From NCBI GenBank assembly GCA_026388255.1, contig JAPLKC010000088.1, positions 1-59,923 on the forward strand: a DNA stretch of 59,923 bases. The letters are read 5' to 3'. Below the pieces are notes generated by a model, which saw only the letters and a list, made by a program, of their open reading frames with translations, did no database searches and had not been told where the DNA came from. How positions within the stretch are numbered: position 1 is the first letter of the stretch; every line of letters starts with the position of its first letter. The stretch comes from Pseudomonadota bacterium (lineage in GTDB: Bacteria; Desulfobacterota; Syntrophorhabdia; Syntrophorhabdales; Syntrophorhabdaceae). Both the position numbers and the translations under genes were made by a program. Shown here in pieces: positions 37,296 to 47,741 of this stretch.

Positions 37296-40052
37296 ATGGA
37301 TTATAAAGACACATTGAATTTACCAAAGACGCCCTTCCCGATGAGAGGCAATCTGCCTACTAAGGAGAAGGAGATTTTAAAATTCTGGGAAGAGACGAAG
37401 GTTTATCAAAAACTTACTAAAAAAAGTGAAGATTACCCTTCGTTCATACTTCATGACGGCCCCCCGTATGCAAACGGTCATATTCATCTTGGAACTGCAC
37501 TGAATAAGATATTAAAAGATATAATTATAAAATCAAAGTTCATGTCAGGATACAGGGCCGACTATATACCCGGTTGGGATTGTCATGGGCTGCCGATAGA
37601 ACATCAGATAGAGAAGGAGACGAAGGAAAAGAAGCTCTCATTGTCTAAAATTGAGATAAGGCATAAATGCCGTACTTATGCCGAAGGGTTTGTAAACATC
37701 CAGAGAGAAGAGTTTAAAAGGCTCGGCATTATAGGTGATTGGGAACATCCCTATATCACTATGGATTTTAATTACCAGGCTACCATAATAGGGGAAATAC
37801 AAAAATTCTTTGAAAGAGGCGAGGCATACAGGAAGAAGAAGCCTGTCCTCTGGTGTACAAACTGTCTTACTGCTCTTGCGGAGGCAGAGATAGAATATGA
37901 TTCTAAGAAATCGGATGCAATCTATGTAAAATTTCCTTATACACAAAAGAGAGAGGGTGTATTTGAGCGCTATCCGGATAAGCCTGTTTTTATGCTTATA
38001 TGGACAACAACCCCGTGGACACTGCCGGCCAACCTTGCAATAGCCATAAACCCCGATTTTACATATGTAGCCATTGAAACGCAAGAAGAAATATATATTG
38101 TACTCAAAGATCTTGTTGAAGATATCATGAAAAAAGCTGGTATCGAAACATATAAGATAATCGAGGAGATAGAGGCTAAACGGCTTAAAGGGCTCACATT
38201 CCGACACCCCTTTATCAAGAGAGATTCTGTGGTTGTGTATGCAGATTATGTGGCAAACGATACAGGTGCAGGATCTGTCCACATTGCTCCCGGACATGGC
38301 GAAGAAGACTACGTAACAGGGCTGGAATACGGACTTGATGTTTATTCACCGGTAAACGATAGAGGCGAATTTCTTGAAGAGGTTGAATTTTTCAAAGGCA
38401 TGAATGTCTTTGAGAGCAACAAGCATGTCATCGGCAAACTGCAAGAGCTTGGGCTTCTTCTTCACAGGGAAGAGATAGAGCATTCTTATCCTCACTGCTG
38501 GCGTTGCAAAAAACCGGTAATTTTCAGAGCAACTGAACAGTGGTTTATCTCCCTTGATAAACATGGTCTTAGACAAAAGGCGCTTAATGAAGTAGACAAG
38601 ACAAGATGGATACCTGCCTGGGGACACGACAGGATATACAACATGCTTCAGGTGAGGCCGGACTGGTGTATCTCACGCCAGAGGACATGGGGAGTACCGA
38701 TTACCATATTTTACTGTGAAAAATGCAGGGAACAGTTCTGGAGTGATGAGACATTTCATAACATTAAAAATTTGGTAATGGAACATGGAGCGGACATCTG
38801 GTTTGAAAAAGAGGCATCATATTTTCTGCCGGAAGGCATGACATGCAAACATTGCGGCAATGATACTTTTATGAAAGAAGAAGATATTCTCGATGTCTGG
38901 TTTGATTCCGGGGTGAGCTGGGCAGCGGTCTGTAAAAAAAGAAAAGAACTGAAATACCCTGTAGACTTGTATCTTGAAGGAAGCGATCAGCACAGGGGAT
39001 GGTTTCATAGCTCTCTTTTGACTTCTGTAGGTAATGAAGGCGCCGCTCCGTATAAATCAGTACTGACGCACGGTTTTGTTGTAGACGGCACAGGCAGGAA
39101 GATGTCGAAATCCTCTGGAAATATCATATCCCCTGAAGAAATAATCGAAAAATACGGTGCCGAAATTTTAAGACTCTGGGTGACGTATGAAGACTACAGG
39201 GACGATATAAAGATATCCAAAGATATTATTAGCAGACTTATAGAAACTTACCGGAGAATACGAAACACCTTAAGATTTCTCCATGCAAATATTAATGACG
39301 ATTTCAATCCTGAAAAGGATGCTGTCCCTTATGAAGAGATGTCATATCTTGATAAATGGTTGCTCTCGCGGCTGCAAAGATTAATAGAGAGAGTTACAAC
39401 TGCTTATAATGATTATGCATTTCATGCGATATACCACAGCATTCATAATTTTTGTTCCGTTGACCTGAGCTCTCTTTATCTGGATATCGTCAAAGACAGG
39501 ATTTATGTGGAAAGAAAGGATGCAATTAAGAGAAGGGCATCTCAGACTGTAATCCATGAAGCTCTAATATCGCTTCTTAAACTTATAGCCCCTGTGCTTT
39601 CTGCTACTGCCGAGGAGATGTGGTCATATTTAAAGGGAATGGTCAAGGAAGACAGCGTGCTGTTAACAACATTTCCTGTTATTAAAAAAGAGTTTATCGA
39701 CACAAAGATAGAGGAAGAATGGGAAAAGATCTGGAACATCAGAGAAACGGTTAATAAAAAAATTGAAGAAAAAAGGGTTGAAAAGGTGATAGGGCATTCG
39801 CTCGATGCAAAAGTTGTCCTCGGTCTGCCTGAAAACGAATACGAGTTGTTTAAAAAATTAGGCGATGAGTTTAAAGATATTTTCATTGTATCCCAGATTG
39901 AGCTTAAAAAGGAAAATGAGATTGAGGTCAATGTCTTCAGGGCAGAGGGAGAAAAGTGCGGGAGATGCTGGCAGTATACAACGGATCTGATCGAAACCGG
40001 GCAATTTACCCATGTATGCAAGCGATGCGCCGACACCTTATATTCCTTATAG
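37296..40052 (+). CDS. ileS: Isoleucyl-tRNA synthetase
   Basis: The 918-residue class I synthetase charges tRNA-Ile. The HIGH box is in YANGHIHLGTAL near residue 62, the editing domain contains WTTTPWTLPANLAIAI and GAGSVHIAPGHGEEDY, and the KMSKS loop is GRKMSKSSGN near 603. The C-terminal zinc site CGRCWQ ... CKRCAD is complete. It heads the run ileS-lspA, a common pairing. No T-box or other leader structure is evident upstream. Confidence 0.97.
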   Translation: MDYKDTLNLPKTPFPMRGNLPTKEKEILKFWEETKVYQKLTKKSEDYPSFILHDGPPYANGHIHLGTALNKILKDIIIKSKFMSGYRADYIPGWDCHGLPIEHQIEKETKEKKLSLSKIEIRHKCRTYAEGFVNIQREEFKRLGIIGDWEHPYITMDFNYQATIIGEIQKFFERGEAYRKKKPVLWCTNCLTALAEAEIEYDSKKSDAIYVKFPYTQKREGVFERYPDKPVFMLIWTTTPWTLPANLAIAINPDFTYVAIETQEEIYIVLKDLVEDIMKKAGIETYKIIEEIEAKRLKGLTFRHPFIKRDSVVVYADYVANDTGAGSVHIAPGHGEEDYVTGLEYGLDVYSPVNDRGEFLEEVEFFKGMNVFESNKHVIGKLQELGLLLHREEIEHSYPHCWRCKKPVIFRATEQWFISLDKHGLRQKALNEVDKTRWIPAWGHDRIYNMLQVRPDWCISRQRTWGVPITIFYCEKCREQFWSDETFHNIKNLVMEHGADIWFEKEASYFLPEGMTCKHCGNDTFMKEEDILDVWFDSGVSWAAVCKKRKELKYPVDLYLEGSDQHRGWFHSSLLTSVGNEGAAPYKSVLTHGFVVDGTGRKMSKSSGNIISPEEIIEKYGAEILRLWVTYEDYRDDIKISKDIISRLIETYRRIRNTLRFLHANINDDFNPEKDAVPYEEMSYLDKWLLSRLQRLIERVTTAYNDYAFHAIYHSIHNFCSVDLSSLYLDIVKDRIYVERKDAIKRRASQTVIHEALISLLKLIAPVLSATAEEMWSYLKGMVKEDSVLLTTFPVIKKEFIDTKIEEEWEKIWNIRETVNKKIEEKRVEKVIGHSLDAKVVLGLPENEYELFKKLGDEFKDIFIVSQIELKKENEIEVNVFRAEGEKCGRCWQYTTDLIETGQFTHVCKRCADTLYSL

Positions 40053-40498
40053 TCCCTTTTATTTTTCTTCTCGACAGATGGACAAAGCTGCTTGTCATAA
40101 ACAGTCTGGCATTTGCCCGGCAGATTGACGTTACACCTTTCTTTTCCATTGTCCATGCAAGAAATTATGGAGGAGCTTTCAGCCTCCTGTCACAGTATAC
40201 TTATGCAAAGCATATATTTACTTATATTCCGCTGCTTATTATAGGGTTGCTTATATTTGTTATCATCGCATACAAGATGGAGTTTTCCAGGAGGCTTTCC
40301 CTGACATGCATATTGTCAGGTGCAGTAGGGAATATATACGATAGAATTTCTTACGGATATGTTGTTGATTTTCTTGACGTATATTACAAAGATTATCACT
40401 GGCCGGCATTCAATGTTGCCGATATTTCGATTTCCTTTGGTATTTGCCTATGGATTTTTATGGAACTGATTCAGGTAAGAAGCAAAGTGAAAAAATGA
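40016..40498 (+). CDS. lspA: Lipoprotein signal peptidase (signal peptidase II)
   Basis: LspA cleaves prolipoproteins after diacylglyceryl transfer. I place the start at ATG 40016 (160 aa), 37 bp inside ileS; an ATG three codons later is possible. Four membrane helices are visible. The family motifs NYGGAFSLL, SGAVGNIYDR, YVVDFLD (catalytic D118) and FNVADISIS (catalytic D136) are intact. Translation is probably coupled to ileS, as no good ribosome site is seen. Confidence 0.93.
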   Translation: MQAMRRHLIFLIVPFIFLLDRWTKLLVINSLAFARQIDVTPFFSIVHARNYGGAFSLLSQYTYAKHIFTYIPLLIIGLLIFVIIAYKMEFSRRLSLTCILSGAVGNIYDRISYGYVVDFLDVYYKDYHWPAFNVADISISFGICLWIFMELIQVRSKVKK

Positions 40499-40562
40499 AA
40501 GACAGGTACAGGCTCTAACCTGCATGTTAATTTTTTTACGTTTCACATAGTGGTATTCAGTC

Positions 40563-40796
40563 ATGGATGAAGAACTCCTTGAGGAAGAAAAGAAACTAAG
40601 ACAATTAAGATTTATTGTGGATTTTGCCATGGAATATATTAAAAATCAGAACGTTACTCATGATGAAGCACTAAAGATTGTGGAAGGGGTTAAGAAATAC
40701 GCATTAAAACTTTTTCCGGATAAGGAAGAGGCTTTTGAGATTATTTATATACCAAGATTTAAGAGGCTGTTGAATGAGAAGTTTAAGAGAGCGTGA
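40563..40796 (+). CDS. Small helical hypothetical protein (77 aa)
   Basis: The product starts MDEELLEEEKKLRQLRFIVD and looks all-helical and highly charged. A conserved-looking EIIYIPRFKRLLNEKF ends it. I recognise no named family. It sits 64 bp after lspA and 76 bp before ilvD on the same strand; the gap to ilvD holds an A/T-rich tandem of TTTAGAAT-like words (about 40805-40838). It may be a real conserved gene of the lineage. Confidence 0.6.
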   Translation: MDEELLEEEKKLRQLRFIVDFAMEYIKNQNVTHDEALKIVEGVKKYALKLFPDKEEAFEIIYIPRFKRLLNEKFKRA

Positions 40797-40872
40797 TAAA
40801 GATGAAATTTAGAATGTAGAATTTAGAAATTAGAATGTAATTCATATTTGCTTTTGAGATAAGGAGGTAATA

Positions 40873-42534
40873 ATGAGATCGGATAAAATGAAAAAAGGGA
40901 TTGACAGGGCGCCGCACAGAAGCCTTTTTTATGCAATGGGCTATCTGCCCGAAGAAATAGAAAGACCGATAATTGGTATAGCAAACTCGGTGAACGAGGT
41001 TATACCGGGCCATATTCACCTTGGGAAAATTGCTCAGGCAGCGAAAGACGGCGTACGGATGGCTGGCGGCACTCCTATGGAATTTTCTACCATCGGGATC
41101 TGTGACGGCATTGCCATGAACCACGAAGGCATGAAATACTCCCTCGGTTCACGGGAGCTTATCTGTGATTCTGTGGAGGTTATGGCAAAGGCATATCCTT
41201 TTGACGGTCTTGTACTCATTCCGAACTGTGACAAAATTATCCCGGGTATGTTAATGGCTGCCATGAGATTGAATATACCGTGTATTATGATCAGCGGCGG
41301 ACCTATGCTTGCCGGAAAGTTTAAGGGCAAGGCCGTAGATCTTATATCCGTGTTTGAAGGGGTCGGCAAGGTTGCCGGCGGCCTTATGGGGCAGGATGAA
41401 CTTTCCTTGCTTGAAGAGTGCGCTTGTCCTGGCGCTGGCTCATGCGCGGGTATGTTCACGGCAAATTCAATGAATTGTTTATCTGAGGCTCTGGGCATTG
41501 CCCTGCCTGGAAACGGCACGATTCCCGCGGTTTATGCAGCAAGGATAAGGCTTGCCAAGATAGCCGGCAAAAGAATAGTTGATCTGATCAGCAAAGATGT
41601 AAAACCCCGTGATATTATGACAATTGAGGCATTTAAAAATGCTATTACGGTAGATATGGCCTTCGGTGGTTCATCGAATACGGCTTTGCACCTGCCGGCA
41701 ATAGCCTATGAGGGTGGGATAACGTTGCCGCTCGCATTATTTGATGAGATTTCCGAAAAAGTTCCCCATATCTGTAATATGAGCCCTGCAGGGCCCCATC
41801 ATCTTGAAGATTTAAACGAAGCAGGCGGCGTGTATGGGATCATGAAAGAACTTTCCAAGAAGAATCTTATTAATAAAAAATGCTTAACAGTGGAGGGCAG
41901 AAAGATAGGGGACCTTCTTAAATATGCTGAAGTTGCAGACAGTACCGTAATAAGACCGATCAAGGAGGCGTATCACGAGAAAGGTGGACTTGCCGTACTT
42001 CACGGCACACTTGCCCCTGATGGTTCGATAGTGAAGAGGATTGGTGTTGCAGAAAGTATATGGCATTTTAAGGGAACAGCCAAGGTTTTTGAAAGTGAAG
42101 AGGATGCGGGGGAAGCAATAATGGCCGGCAAGATTGAAGCGGGCGATGCGGTGGTAATAAGGCATGAAGGGCCAAAAGGCGGTCCGGGAAAGAGAGAGAT
42201 GCTTACTCCCACAAGTATCCTTGCAGGCAGGGGCCTTGATACTGCCTGTGCCCTTATCACCGACGGAAGATTTTCAGGCGGGACACGAGGTCTGTGCATC
42301 GGACATGTATCACCTGAAGCAGCAGAGGGTGGCCCCATAGCATTTGTTAAAAACGGAGATAAGATTGAAATTGATCTCAATAAGAAGACCATTGATCTGA
42401 ATGTGAGCAAAAAGGAGATAGAGAAAAGGAGAAAAGCCTGGAAACAGCCGGAGCCGAAGATAAAAGAGGGCTATATGGCGCGGTATGCAAAACTCGTAAC
42501 GTCTGCCTCTACGGGTGCTGTTTTTAAGAAATAG
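40873..42534 (+). CDS. ilvD: Dihydroxy-acid dehydratase
   Basis: IlvD dehydrates 2,3-dihydroxy acids in valine, leucine and isoleucine synthesis using an iron-sulfur cluster. The 553 residues contain [31 protein letters not shown] and the C-terminal [21 protein letters not shown]. Cysteines fitting a [4Fe-4S] enzyme are present. AAGGAGG lies 6 nt before the ATG. No other ilv gene is in the window. Confidence 0.96.
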   Translation: MRSDKMKKGIDRAPHRSLFYAMGYLPEEIERPIIGIANSVNEVIPGHIHLGKIAQAAKDGVRMAGGTPMEFSTIGICDGIAMNHEGMKYSLGSRELICDSVEVMAKAYPFDGLVLIPNCDKIIPGMLMAAMRLNIPCIMISGGPMLAGKFKGKAVDLISVFEGVGKVAGGLMGQDELSLLEECACPGAGSCAGMFTANSMNCLSEALGIALPGNGTIPAVYAARIRLAKIAGKRIVDLISKDVKPRDIMTIEAFKNAITVDMAFGGSSNTALHLPAIAYEGGITLPLALFDEISEKVPHICNMSPAGPHHLEDLNEAGGVYGIMKELSKKNLINKKCLTVEGRKIGDLLKYAEVADSTVIRPIKEAYHEKGGLAVLHGTLAPDGSIVKRIGVAESIWHFKGTAKVFESEEDAGEAIMAGKIEAGDAVVIRHEGPKGGPGKREMLTPTSILAGRGLDTACALITDGRFSGGTRGLCIGHVSPEAAEGGPIAFVKNGDKIEIDLNKKTIDLNVSKKEIEKRRKAWKQPEPKIKEGYMARYAKLVTSASTGAVFKK

Positions 42535-42562
42535 TCTTGACGTGTATGTGCATAGGGATGAA

Positions 42563-43012
42563 ATGGGTTATATTGAAGATAATCTTATAGAAAAAGAACG
42601 TGTTATATATTGCACAAAGTTGCACTGGGCGACGCTTTTTGGCCCCGGAGTGCTTATAATCCTTGCAGGATTGTGGATACCTTCAAAAGGCATGTCTGCT
42701 TTAGCCCTGCTTGCCCTTGGCGTGATCTGGGGTATTTTCTCTTCCATAAGCCTTCAAAACTCAGAAATCGGTATTACAGATAAGAGGCTTCTTTTGAGGG
42801 TCGGTTTCCCGTTGAAACGAACATGCGATATACCTTTGGAAAATATACAGATGGTAGACATATACCAGCCTTCTCTCGGCAAGTTCCTGAATTTCGGGAA
42901 GATTATCATACAATCTGCCGGTGGGAAGAGATATGCCTTCAGAATGATTGCATCGCCCGTAGAATTAAGAGATGAGCTTGCGAGGCAGGTCGATTCAATC
43001 CGGCAGCAGTAG
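42563..43012 (+). CDS. Bacterial PH-domain membrane protein (YdbS-like)
   Basis: ATG 42563 is preferred because AGGGA is 5 nt upstream and the upstream frame lies within ilvD coding sequence. The 149-residue protein begins MGYIEDNLIEKERVIYCTKL, has two membrane helices, then a bPH2 domain with GITDKRLLLRVGFPLKRTCD and PLENIQMVDIYQ. Such proteins are of unknown function. It starts 28 bp after ilvD. Confidence 0.78.
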   Translation: MGYIEDNLIEKERVIYCTKLHWATLFGPGVLIILAGLWIPSKGMSALALLALGVIWGIFSSISLQNSEIGITDKRLLLRVGFPLKRTCDIPLENIQMVDIYQPSLGKFLNFGKIIIQSAGGKRYAFRMIASPVELRDELARQVDSIRQQ

Positions 43013-43056
43013 GATTTTGTAAGACGGTTTCAAATATTTAATATACGAGGAAGAAT

Positions 43057-44430
43057 ATGGACGGAAAAATTATTGAAGAAATTATAAAGATTGTGGGAAA
43101 GGAGAATGTCCTTACCTCCATTGAAGACAGAAGATGTTATTCGTATGATGCAAGAACAGATGGGGCAATACCGGATCTTATTGTGTTTCCTTCTTCCTCC
43201 GGGGAGGTAGCGCAGATACTTATCCTTGCCAATAAATACCTCTTTCCTGTGATCCCCAGGGGACAGGGTTCTGGTTTAACCGGCGGGGCTGTACCGCTCA
43301 ATGGCGGGATAGTACTTTCCTTTACAAGGATGAACAGTATTCTTGAAATTGATACAAAGAACCTTATTGCCATTGTTGAGCCGGGGGCGATCACGTTTTT
43401 ACTTCAGGAGGAAGTTGCCAAATATGGTCTTTTTTATCCACCTGACCCGGCATCTTATAAGTATTCCAGTATAGGAGGTAATGCAGCGGAATGTGCAGGC
43501 GGGCCTAATTCTTTAAAATATGGTGTTACAAGGGATTATGTCCTTGGTCTCGAAGTTGTAAAACCTACCGGTGAGATTATACAAACCGGCGTTAAAACAA
43601 TGAAAGGTGTAGTAGGGTATGATCTTACCCGACTCTTTGTAGGCAGTGAAGGTACGCTTGGTGTGATTACAAAGATCATCTTAAAGCTTATCCCGCTTCC
43701 TGAGGCTAAGGCCACTATTTTAGCCCTTTTTCAAGAGGTTGAGGATGCTGCCGAAACAGTTTCGGCAATAATTGCAGCACGGATTGTTCCTTCAACAATT
43801 GAGTTTCTGGATAGGGCATCGATAAAATGCAGCGAACAGGCTAACCCTATGGGGCTTCCGGAGGGTATAGGGGGATTGCTGCTCATAGAGGTTGATGGAA
43901 ATGAAGAGGCTATCCGGTCCCAGGCAGAGAAGGTGAAAAAGATTGTCCTTGAAAATAAAGCAATTCAATGCACTGTGACACAGGATCCTATAGAGGCGGA
44001 TAAACTTTGGCTGGCAAGACGTACCCTTTCACAGGCAACATATAATCTGAACCCTGTAAAAATAGCAGAAGATGTAGTGGTGCCCAGATCGAAAATCCCG
44101 GTTCTCATACGTGCCCTTGAGGAGATGGAGAAAAAATACGGCATACCTATCTTAAGCTTCGGACATGCCGGTGATGGCAATTTTCACGTGAGCATCATGA
44201 TTCAGGATACGGCAGAAGACAGGGAAAAGGCAGAAGAGGCGGTAAAAGAGATATTTGCAGAAACAATCAAACTTGGCGGCACACTATCGGGTGAACACGG
44301 GATAGGTATTTCCAAGGCGCCTTATATTGGGATGGAGCTTTCTCCTGAGACGATTGCTACCATGAAAGATATAAAAAAGCTCTTTGATCCCAATAACATA
44401 TTGAATCCAGGCAAGATATTTTCGTCATAG
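43057..44430 (+). CDS. glcD: FAD-linked 2-hydroxyacid oxidase (GlcD-like)
   Basis: The 457-residue flavoprotein of the FAD_binding_4 family oxidises glycolate, D-lactate or similar 2-hydroxy acids. FAD-binding motifs PRGQGSGLTGGAVP and SSIGGNAAECAGGPNSLKYG are present, as are SEGTLGVITKI and the C-terminal GHAGDGNFHVSI and SGEHGIGISK. No glcE or iron-sulfur glcF gene follows, so the electron acceptor is unclear; D-lactate dehydrogenase is a realistic alternative name. Confidence 0.87.
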   Translation: MDGKIIEEIIKIVGKENVLTSIEDRRCYSYDARTDGAIPDLIVFPSSSGEVAQILILANKYLFPVIPRGQGSGLTGGAVPLNGGIVLSFTRMNSILEIDTKNLIAIVEPGAITFLLQEEVAKYGLFYPPDPASYKYSSIGGNAAECAGGPNSLKYGVTRDYVLGLEVVKPTGEIIQTGVKTMKGVVGYDLTRLFVGSEGTLGVITKIILKLIPLPEAKATILALFQEVEDAAETVSAIIAARIVPSTIEFLDRASIKCSEQANPMGLPEGIGGLLLIEVDGNEEAIRSQAEKVKKIVLENKAIQCTVTQDPIEADKLWLARRTLSQATYNLNPVKIAEDVVVPRSKIPVLIRALEEMEKKYGIPILSFGHAGDGNFHVSIMIQDTAEDREKAEEAVKEIFAETIKLGGTLSGEHGIGISKAPYIGMELSPETIATMKDIKKLFDPNNILNPGKIFSS

Positions 44431-44524
44431 CAATCTTTTGCAACGGAGATATTTATAATTTATATGCTGTGCATAAGAGGACGGTACATAAATTTATTAA
44501 TAATATTAGAAGGGAGCCAAATCG

Positions 44525-45949
44525 ATGGGGCAGGAAAGGTTAGTCGTTATCGGTGGTGTGGCAGCGGGCATGAGCGCTGCAAGCAGCTATAAAAGAATCA
44601 AGCCCGAAGCAGAGGTAGTGGTCCTTGAAAAGGATTATTTTATCTCTTATGGATCCTGCAGTCTCCCCTACTATATATCTGACGATGTTAAGGATTTTAA
44701 TCAGCTTATCTCACTTACACCTGATGTGGCTACGTTAGAGCGGGGCATCCGGGTACTTACCCGCCACGAGGTTCTCGGCATCGATACGGGTACGCATAAG
44801 GTGCGCGTGAAAAACCTGGACAAAGAAGAGGAAGCAGGGTTTGCCTACGACAGGCTCGTGATTGCCACCGGAGGGCTTCCCATTAAACCGCCATTCCCCG
44901 GTGTTGACCTCCAGCATGTCTACACAATACGGACACTCCTCGATGGTATTGAGATAAAGAAATACATCGATGAATGGGGTTCTTTCCATGTCTGCGTCGG
45001 TTCTCCTGAGTGCCTCTACATTAATCAATTCGGTGCCGGAAAAAGACAAATGAAGGCAATCATCGTAGGAGGCGGTTACATCGGCATGGAGATGTGTGAA
45101 TCTCTCCACAAACGAGGACTTGATGTAACCGTTATTGAAAAGATGGATAGGGTTCTGGGGAACATGGATACGAGCATTACCAATATTGTGGAAGAAAAGA
45201 TAGTTACAGAAGGGGTTAAACTTTTTAAAGGGACTTCCGTGGAAGGGTTTACAGGCAAAGACGGGTCTGTTACAAAGGTATTGACAGATAAGGGTGAATT
45301 TGATGCAGACATAGTGCTTCTCGTTATAGGCGCCCGCCCGAATACTCAGCTTGCAAAGGATGCCGGCATAGAACTTGGCGTAAATGGTGCAATCAGGGTG
45401 GATGAATACCTGAGAACGAATATGCCTGATATATATGCTGCCGGTGATTGTGCAGAGGCAATGCATATGGTAACAGGGAAGAAGGCCTATATCCCCCTCG
45501 GCACTACTGCAAACAAAGAGGGGCGCATTGCCGGTGAAAATGCAGCAGGCAAGAAAAATGTTTTTGATGGTATAGTGGGAACTGCTGTTACCAAGGTCTT
45601 TGACCTGGAAGTGGCCCGTACAGGACTGTCCCCCTTAGAAGCGGAACGCGAAGGCTATAATTATTTTACCTCCACAATCAAAGGGAGGTCCAGAAGCAGC
45701 GCCTATCCTTCAGGAAAGCCGATAACCGTATCCTTTGTGGTTGACCGGGACTCAGGAAGGCTCCTGGGGGCTCAGATGGTCGGCGAGGAGGGCGTAGCGC
45801 ACAGGATAGACGTTCTTGCTGCCTGTCTCTACGGAAAGATGACCATAGAAGATGTGGCAAGACTGGATCTTGGTTATGCCCCTCCCTTTGCCACGGTATG
45901 GGACCCTATTCTGATTGCGGCGAATGTGGCTTTGAAGAAATTAACATGA
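44525..45949 (+). CDS. CoA-disulfide reductase / NADH oxidase-type flavoprotein with an insert
   Basis: The 474-residue enzyme begins with an FAD motif VVIGGVAAGMSAASSYKR and has the single redox cysteine C45 in SYGSCSLPYY, as in CoA-disulfide reductases. A second Rossmann motif IIVGGGYIGMEM, AAGDCAEA and the C-terminal dimer domain (LDLGYAPPFATVWDP) follow. Between the FAD and NAD domains there is an extra stretch of about 25 residues with the pair CVGSPEC (C157, C163), which I do not know from the family. AAGGGAG precedes the ATG. It may reduce CoA disulfide, polysulfide or oxygen. Confidence 0.85.
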   Translation: MGQERLVVIGGVAAGMSAASSYKRIKPEAEVVVLEKDYFISYGSCSLPYYISDDVKDFNQLISLTPDVATLERGIRVLTRHEVLGIDTGTHKVRVKNLDKEEEAGFAYDRLVIATGGLPIKPPFPGVDLQHVYTIRTLLDGIEIKKYIDEWGSFHVCVGSPECLYINQFGAGKRQMKAIIVGGGYIGMEMCESLHKRGLDVTVIEKMDRVLGNMDTSITNIVEEKIVTEGVKLFKGTSVEGFTGKDGSVTKVLTDKGEFDADIVLLVIGARPNTQLAKDAGIELGVNGAIRVDEYLRTNMPDIYAAGDCAEAMHMVTGKKAYIPLGTTANKEGRIAGENAAGKKNVFDGIVGTAVTKVFDLEVARTGLSPLEAEREGYNYFTSTIKGRSRSSAYPSGKPITVSFVVDRDSGRLLGAQMVGEEGVAHRIDVLAACLYGKMTIEDVARLDLGYAPPFATVWDPILIAANVALKKLT

Positions 45950-45988
45950 ACAATCCGCAACTCCAGAGCACGGCATCTTTGGCCTGTA

Positions 45989-47509
45989 TTAATATTTAAT
46001 CAGTGAAGAATAGGGATCGTTTGCTTTGATGTAGCTAAGGATTTCTTTGGCCATTTCAGAATGGGCAATCACCTTATCATAATCGATAGCAGTGTTGTTG
46101 AGATATTGTAGAATCAATGCATCTCCGAAACTTGCCATAGGCATTATACCGGAAAAGAAAAAGTCCATCTTCTCAAATTCTGAATTCATAAAGTATGTCA
46201 GAGGATCTTCCAAATTCAGAAACAGATTTATGGCAGCTATGTGTTCTACGCAAAGTTCACGGAATATGCCTTTTACTTCTTTGATCACATTGGAGCCATA
46301 TGCTTTTATAAGAATCTCCGCATTGCCTTCAGAGGCATATACCCTTGTTTCAATTACAGATTTATCTTCTTTATATTTAGCTTCAACTTCGTCGGGAACA
46401 GTAAAAATGTTTTTGGAACCAATATTTTTGTATAACTTCTCTATCATTGTCCTGTGTTTGGCCGGCGGGTACAGAGTGAGTGGCGCCGGTTCTTTAAGGT
46501 ATTTGAAGCTCAGCACTACGCTCATTCTTTGCGACTCATCTCCGGCAATCCCTTTGAACATCCATGTTGCAGGACTTGTTGCCAACTCGATACCGCAATC
46601 GTTGAGACCATACTTGAGCATCGTTTTCTGTGAAAATATGTGGTTTGACACTGCAAAGGCATATACTCCGTAAAGTTCATACCCCTTTTGTGTTTCAAAC
46701 AGAAGCTCCAGCATCCTGCCCATGCACCCCTGACTCCTGTATTCCGGGTTAACAAAGATGAAGGTCAGCTCTGCAATTTGAGACCCAGGGCTCGGATAGT
46801 GGAGAGCGGCATGACCCATGAAAATGTTTTCCGGTGTAACAGCAACCACTGAAACCATCTCGCCGGAATTATTAAGCTCTACTATCTGGTCCGGATAATA
46901 AATGTGTTCATCAAAAAACGTGTACCCATGGGATTTATAAGCACCCTTGGATATTTCTATTGCCTCATTTGGTTGCATCCGTCTGATAATGAAATCGATC
47001 TTTTCCGTAATAATAGAAGGTCTTATCTCCTCTTCCAGGTGTGGAGCAAGCTCCGAAGCTTCAAAGTAGTTCTTTATATTCCTGCTTTGCAAATATTTGA
47101 CAAGATGTATCTCCTTGCCTTCAGGCCCCAGGTTGTGGAATGAAACCTCATCCATTATTTCTTTCATAAGATGCGTGCCGAGCCCCACTGAACCGGCCTC
47201 ATCAAGGTTTTTTCCCGGATTGTATGAAGGAAGACTTTTTGGATCAAAAGGTATACCTTTTTCTTTCAAAATAATCTTTATGCCCAAAGGCAGGTGTTCG
47301 CAGATAATGTCAAAGGTGTTGCTTTCGCCAGCCTCAAAAGCATGATCGACAACGTTCATAAAAGCTTCTTCGAGGCCGAGGTCAATCTTATATAAGTCTT
47401 TGCCGGTAAATCCGAACTTTTTTGCAACTTCTTTAACGGATACCTGCGCAACAGGAAGATAAGAAGAGTCATTGGGAATGGTTATTTTAAAAAAATCATA
47501 TTTTTTCAT
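45989..47509 (-). CDS. Fusion of anti-sigma-type HATPase and GNAT acyltransferase
   Basis: From ATG 47509 (GAAGG upstream) the 506-residue protein has an RsbW-like HATPase domain at about 1-140 (N box in GLEEAFMNVVDHAF, 45-58) and a GNAT domain at about 170-330 with the acetyl-CoA loop RSQGCMGRML (258-267). A further C-terminal domain of about 160 residues contains FFFSGIMPMASFGDALILQY. The C-terminal part resembles the end of the separate GNAT protein at 49372-50379. The target may be a stress or sigma pathway, but nothing adjacent identifies it. Confidence 0.8.
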   Translation of the reverse strand: MKKYDFFKITIPNDSSYLPVAQVSVKEVAKKFGFTGKDLYKIDLGLEEAFMNVVDHAFEAGESNTFDIICEHLPLGIKIILKEKGIPFDPKSLPSYNPGKNLDEAGSVGLGTHLMKEIMDEVSFHNLGPEGKEIHLVKYLQSRNIKNYFEASELAPHLEEEIRPSIITEKIDFIIRRMQPNEAIEISKGAYKSHGYTFFDEHIYYPDQIVELNNSGEMVSVVAVTPENIFMGHAALHYPSPGSQIAELTFIFVNPEYRSQGCMGRMLELLFETQKGYELYGVYAFAVSNHIFSQKTMLKYGLNDCGIELATSPATWMFKGIAGDESQRMSVVLSFKYLKEPAPLTLYPPAKHRTMIEKLYKNIGSKNIFTVPDEVEAKYKEDKSVIETRVYASEGNAEILIKAYGSNVIKEVKGIFRELCVEHIAAINLFLNLEDPLTYFMNSEFEKMDFFFSGIMPMASFGDALILQYLNNTAIDYDKVIAHSEMAKEILSYIKANDPYSSLIKY

Positions 47510-47527
47510 AATGGACCTTCGATAAGA

Positions 47528-47556
47528 AATATACATAATAAAATATGTTTTATCAA
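47528..47556 (-). promoter_or_regulatory. Sigma-70 promoter of the HATPase-GNAT gene
   Basis: On the minus strand TTGATA (47556-47551), a 17-bp spacer and TATATT (47533-47528) lie about 20 bp before ATG 47509. Confidence 0.6.
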
Positions 47557-47741
47557 CTTGAGAGCATTACGCAACATGCAATTTTATGATTTATCCGATT
47601 TTTTTTTGCTTGAATAAATAACCATATTAAAGGAAAATTAATGAAACAAATGGGGGGGTTAAGGGTCATATAAGTAAACCGACAATTCGAGACAGTCTTA
47701 ATAATATGGGGAATGTACTGAAATAAAAAAGGAGGTTAATT

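Noticed and set aside
47641-47673. 10-codon frame with an AAAGGAAAA ribosome-like site before the peptidoglycan-binding gene
   Set aside because: Too short to support as a gene without conservation data.
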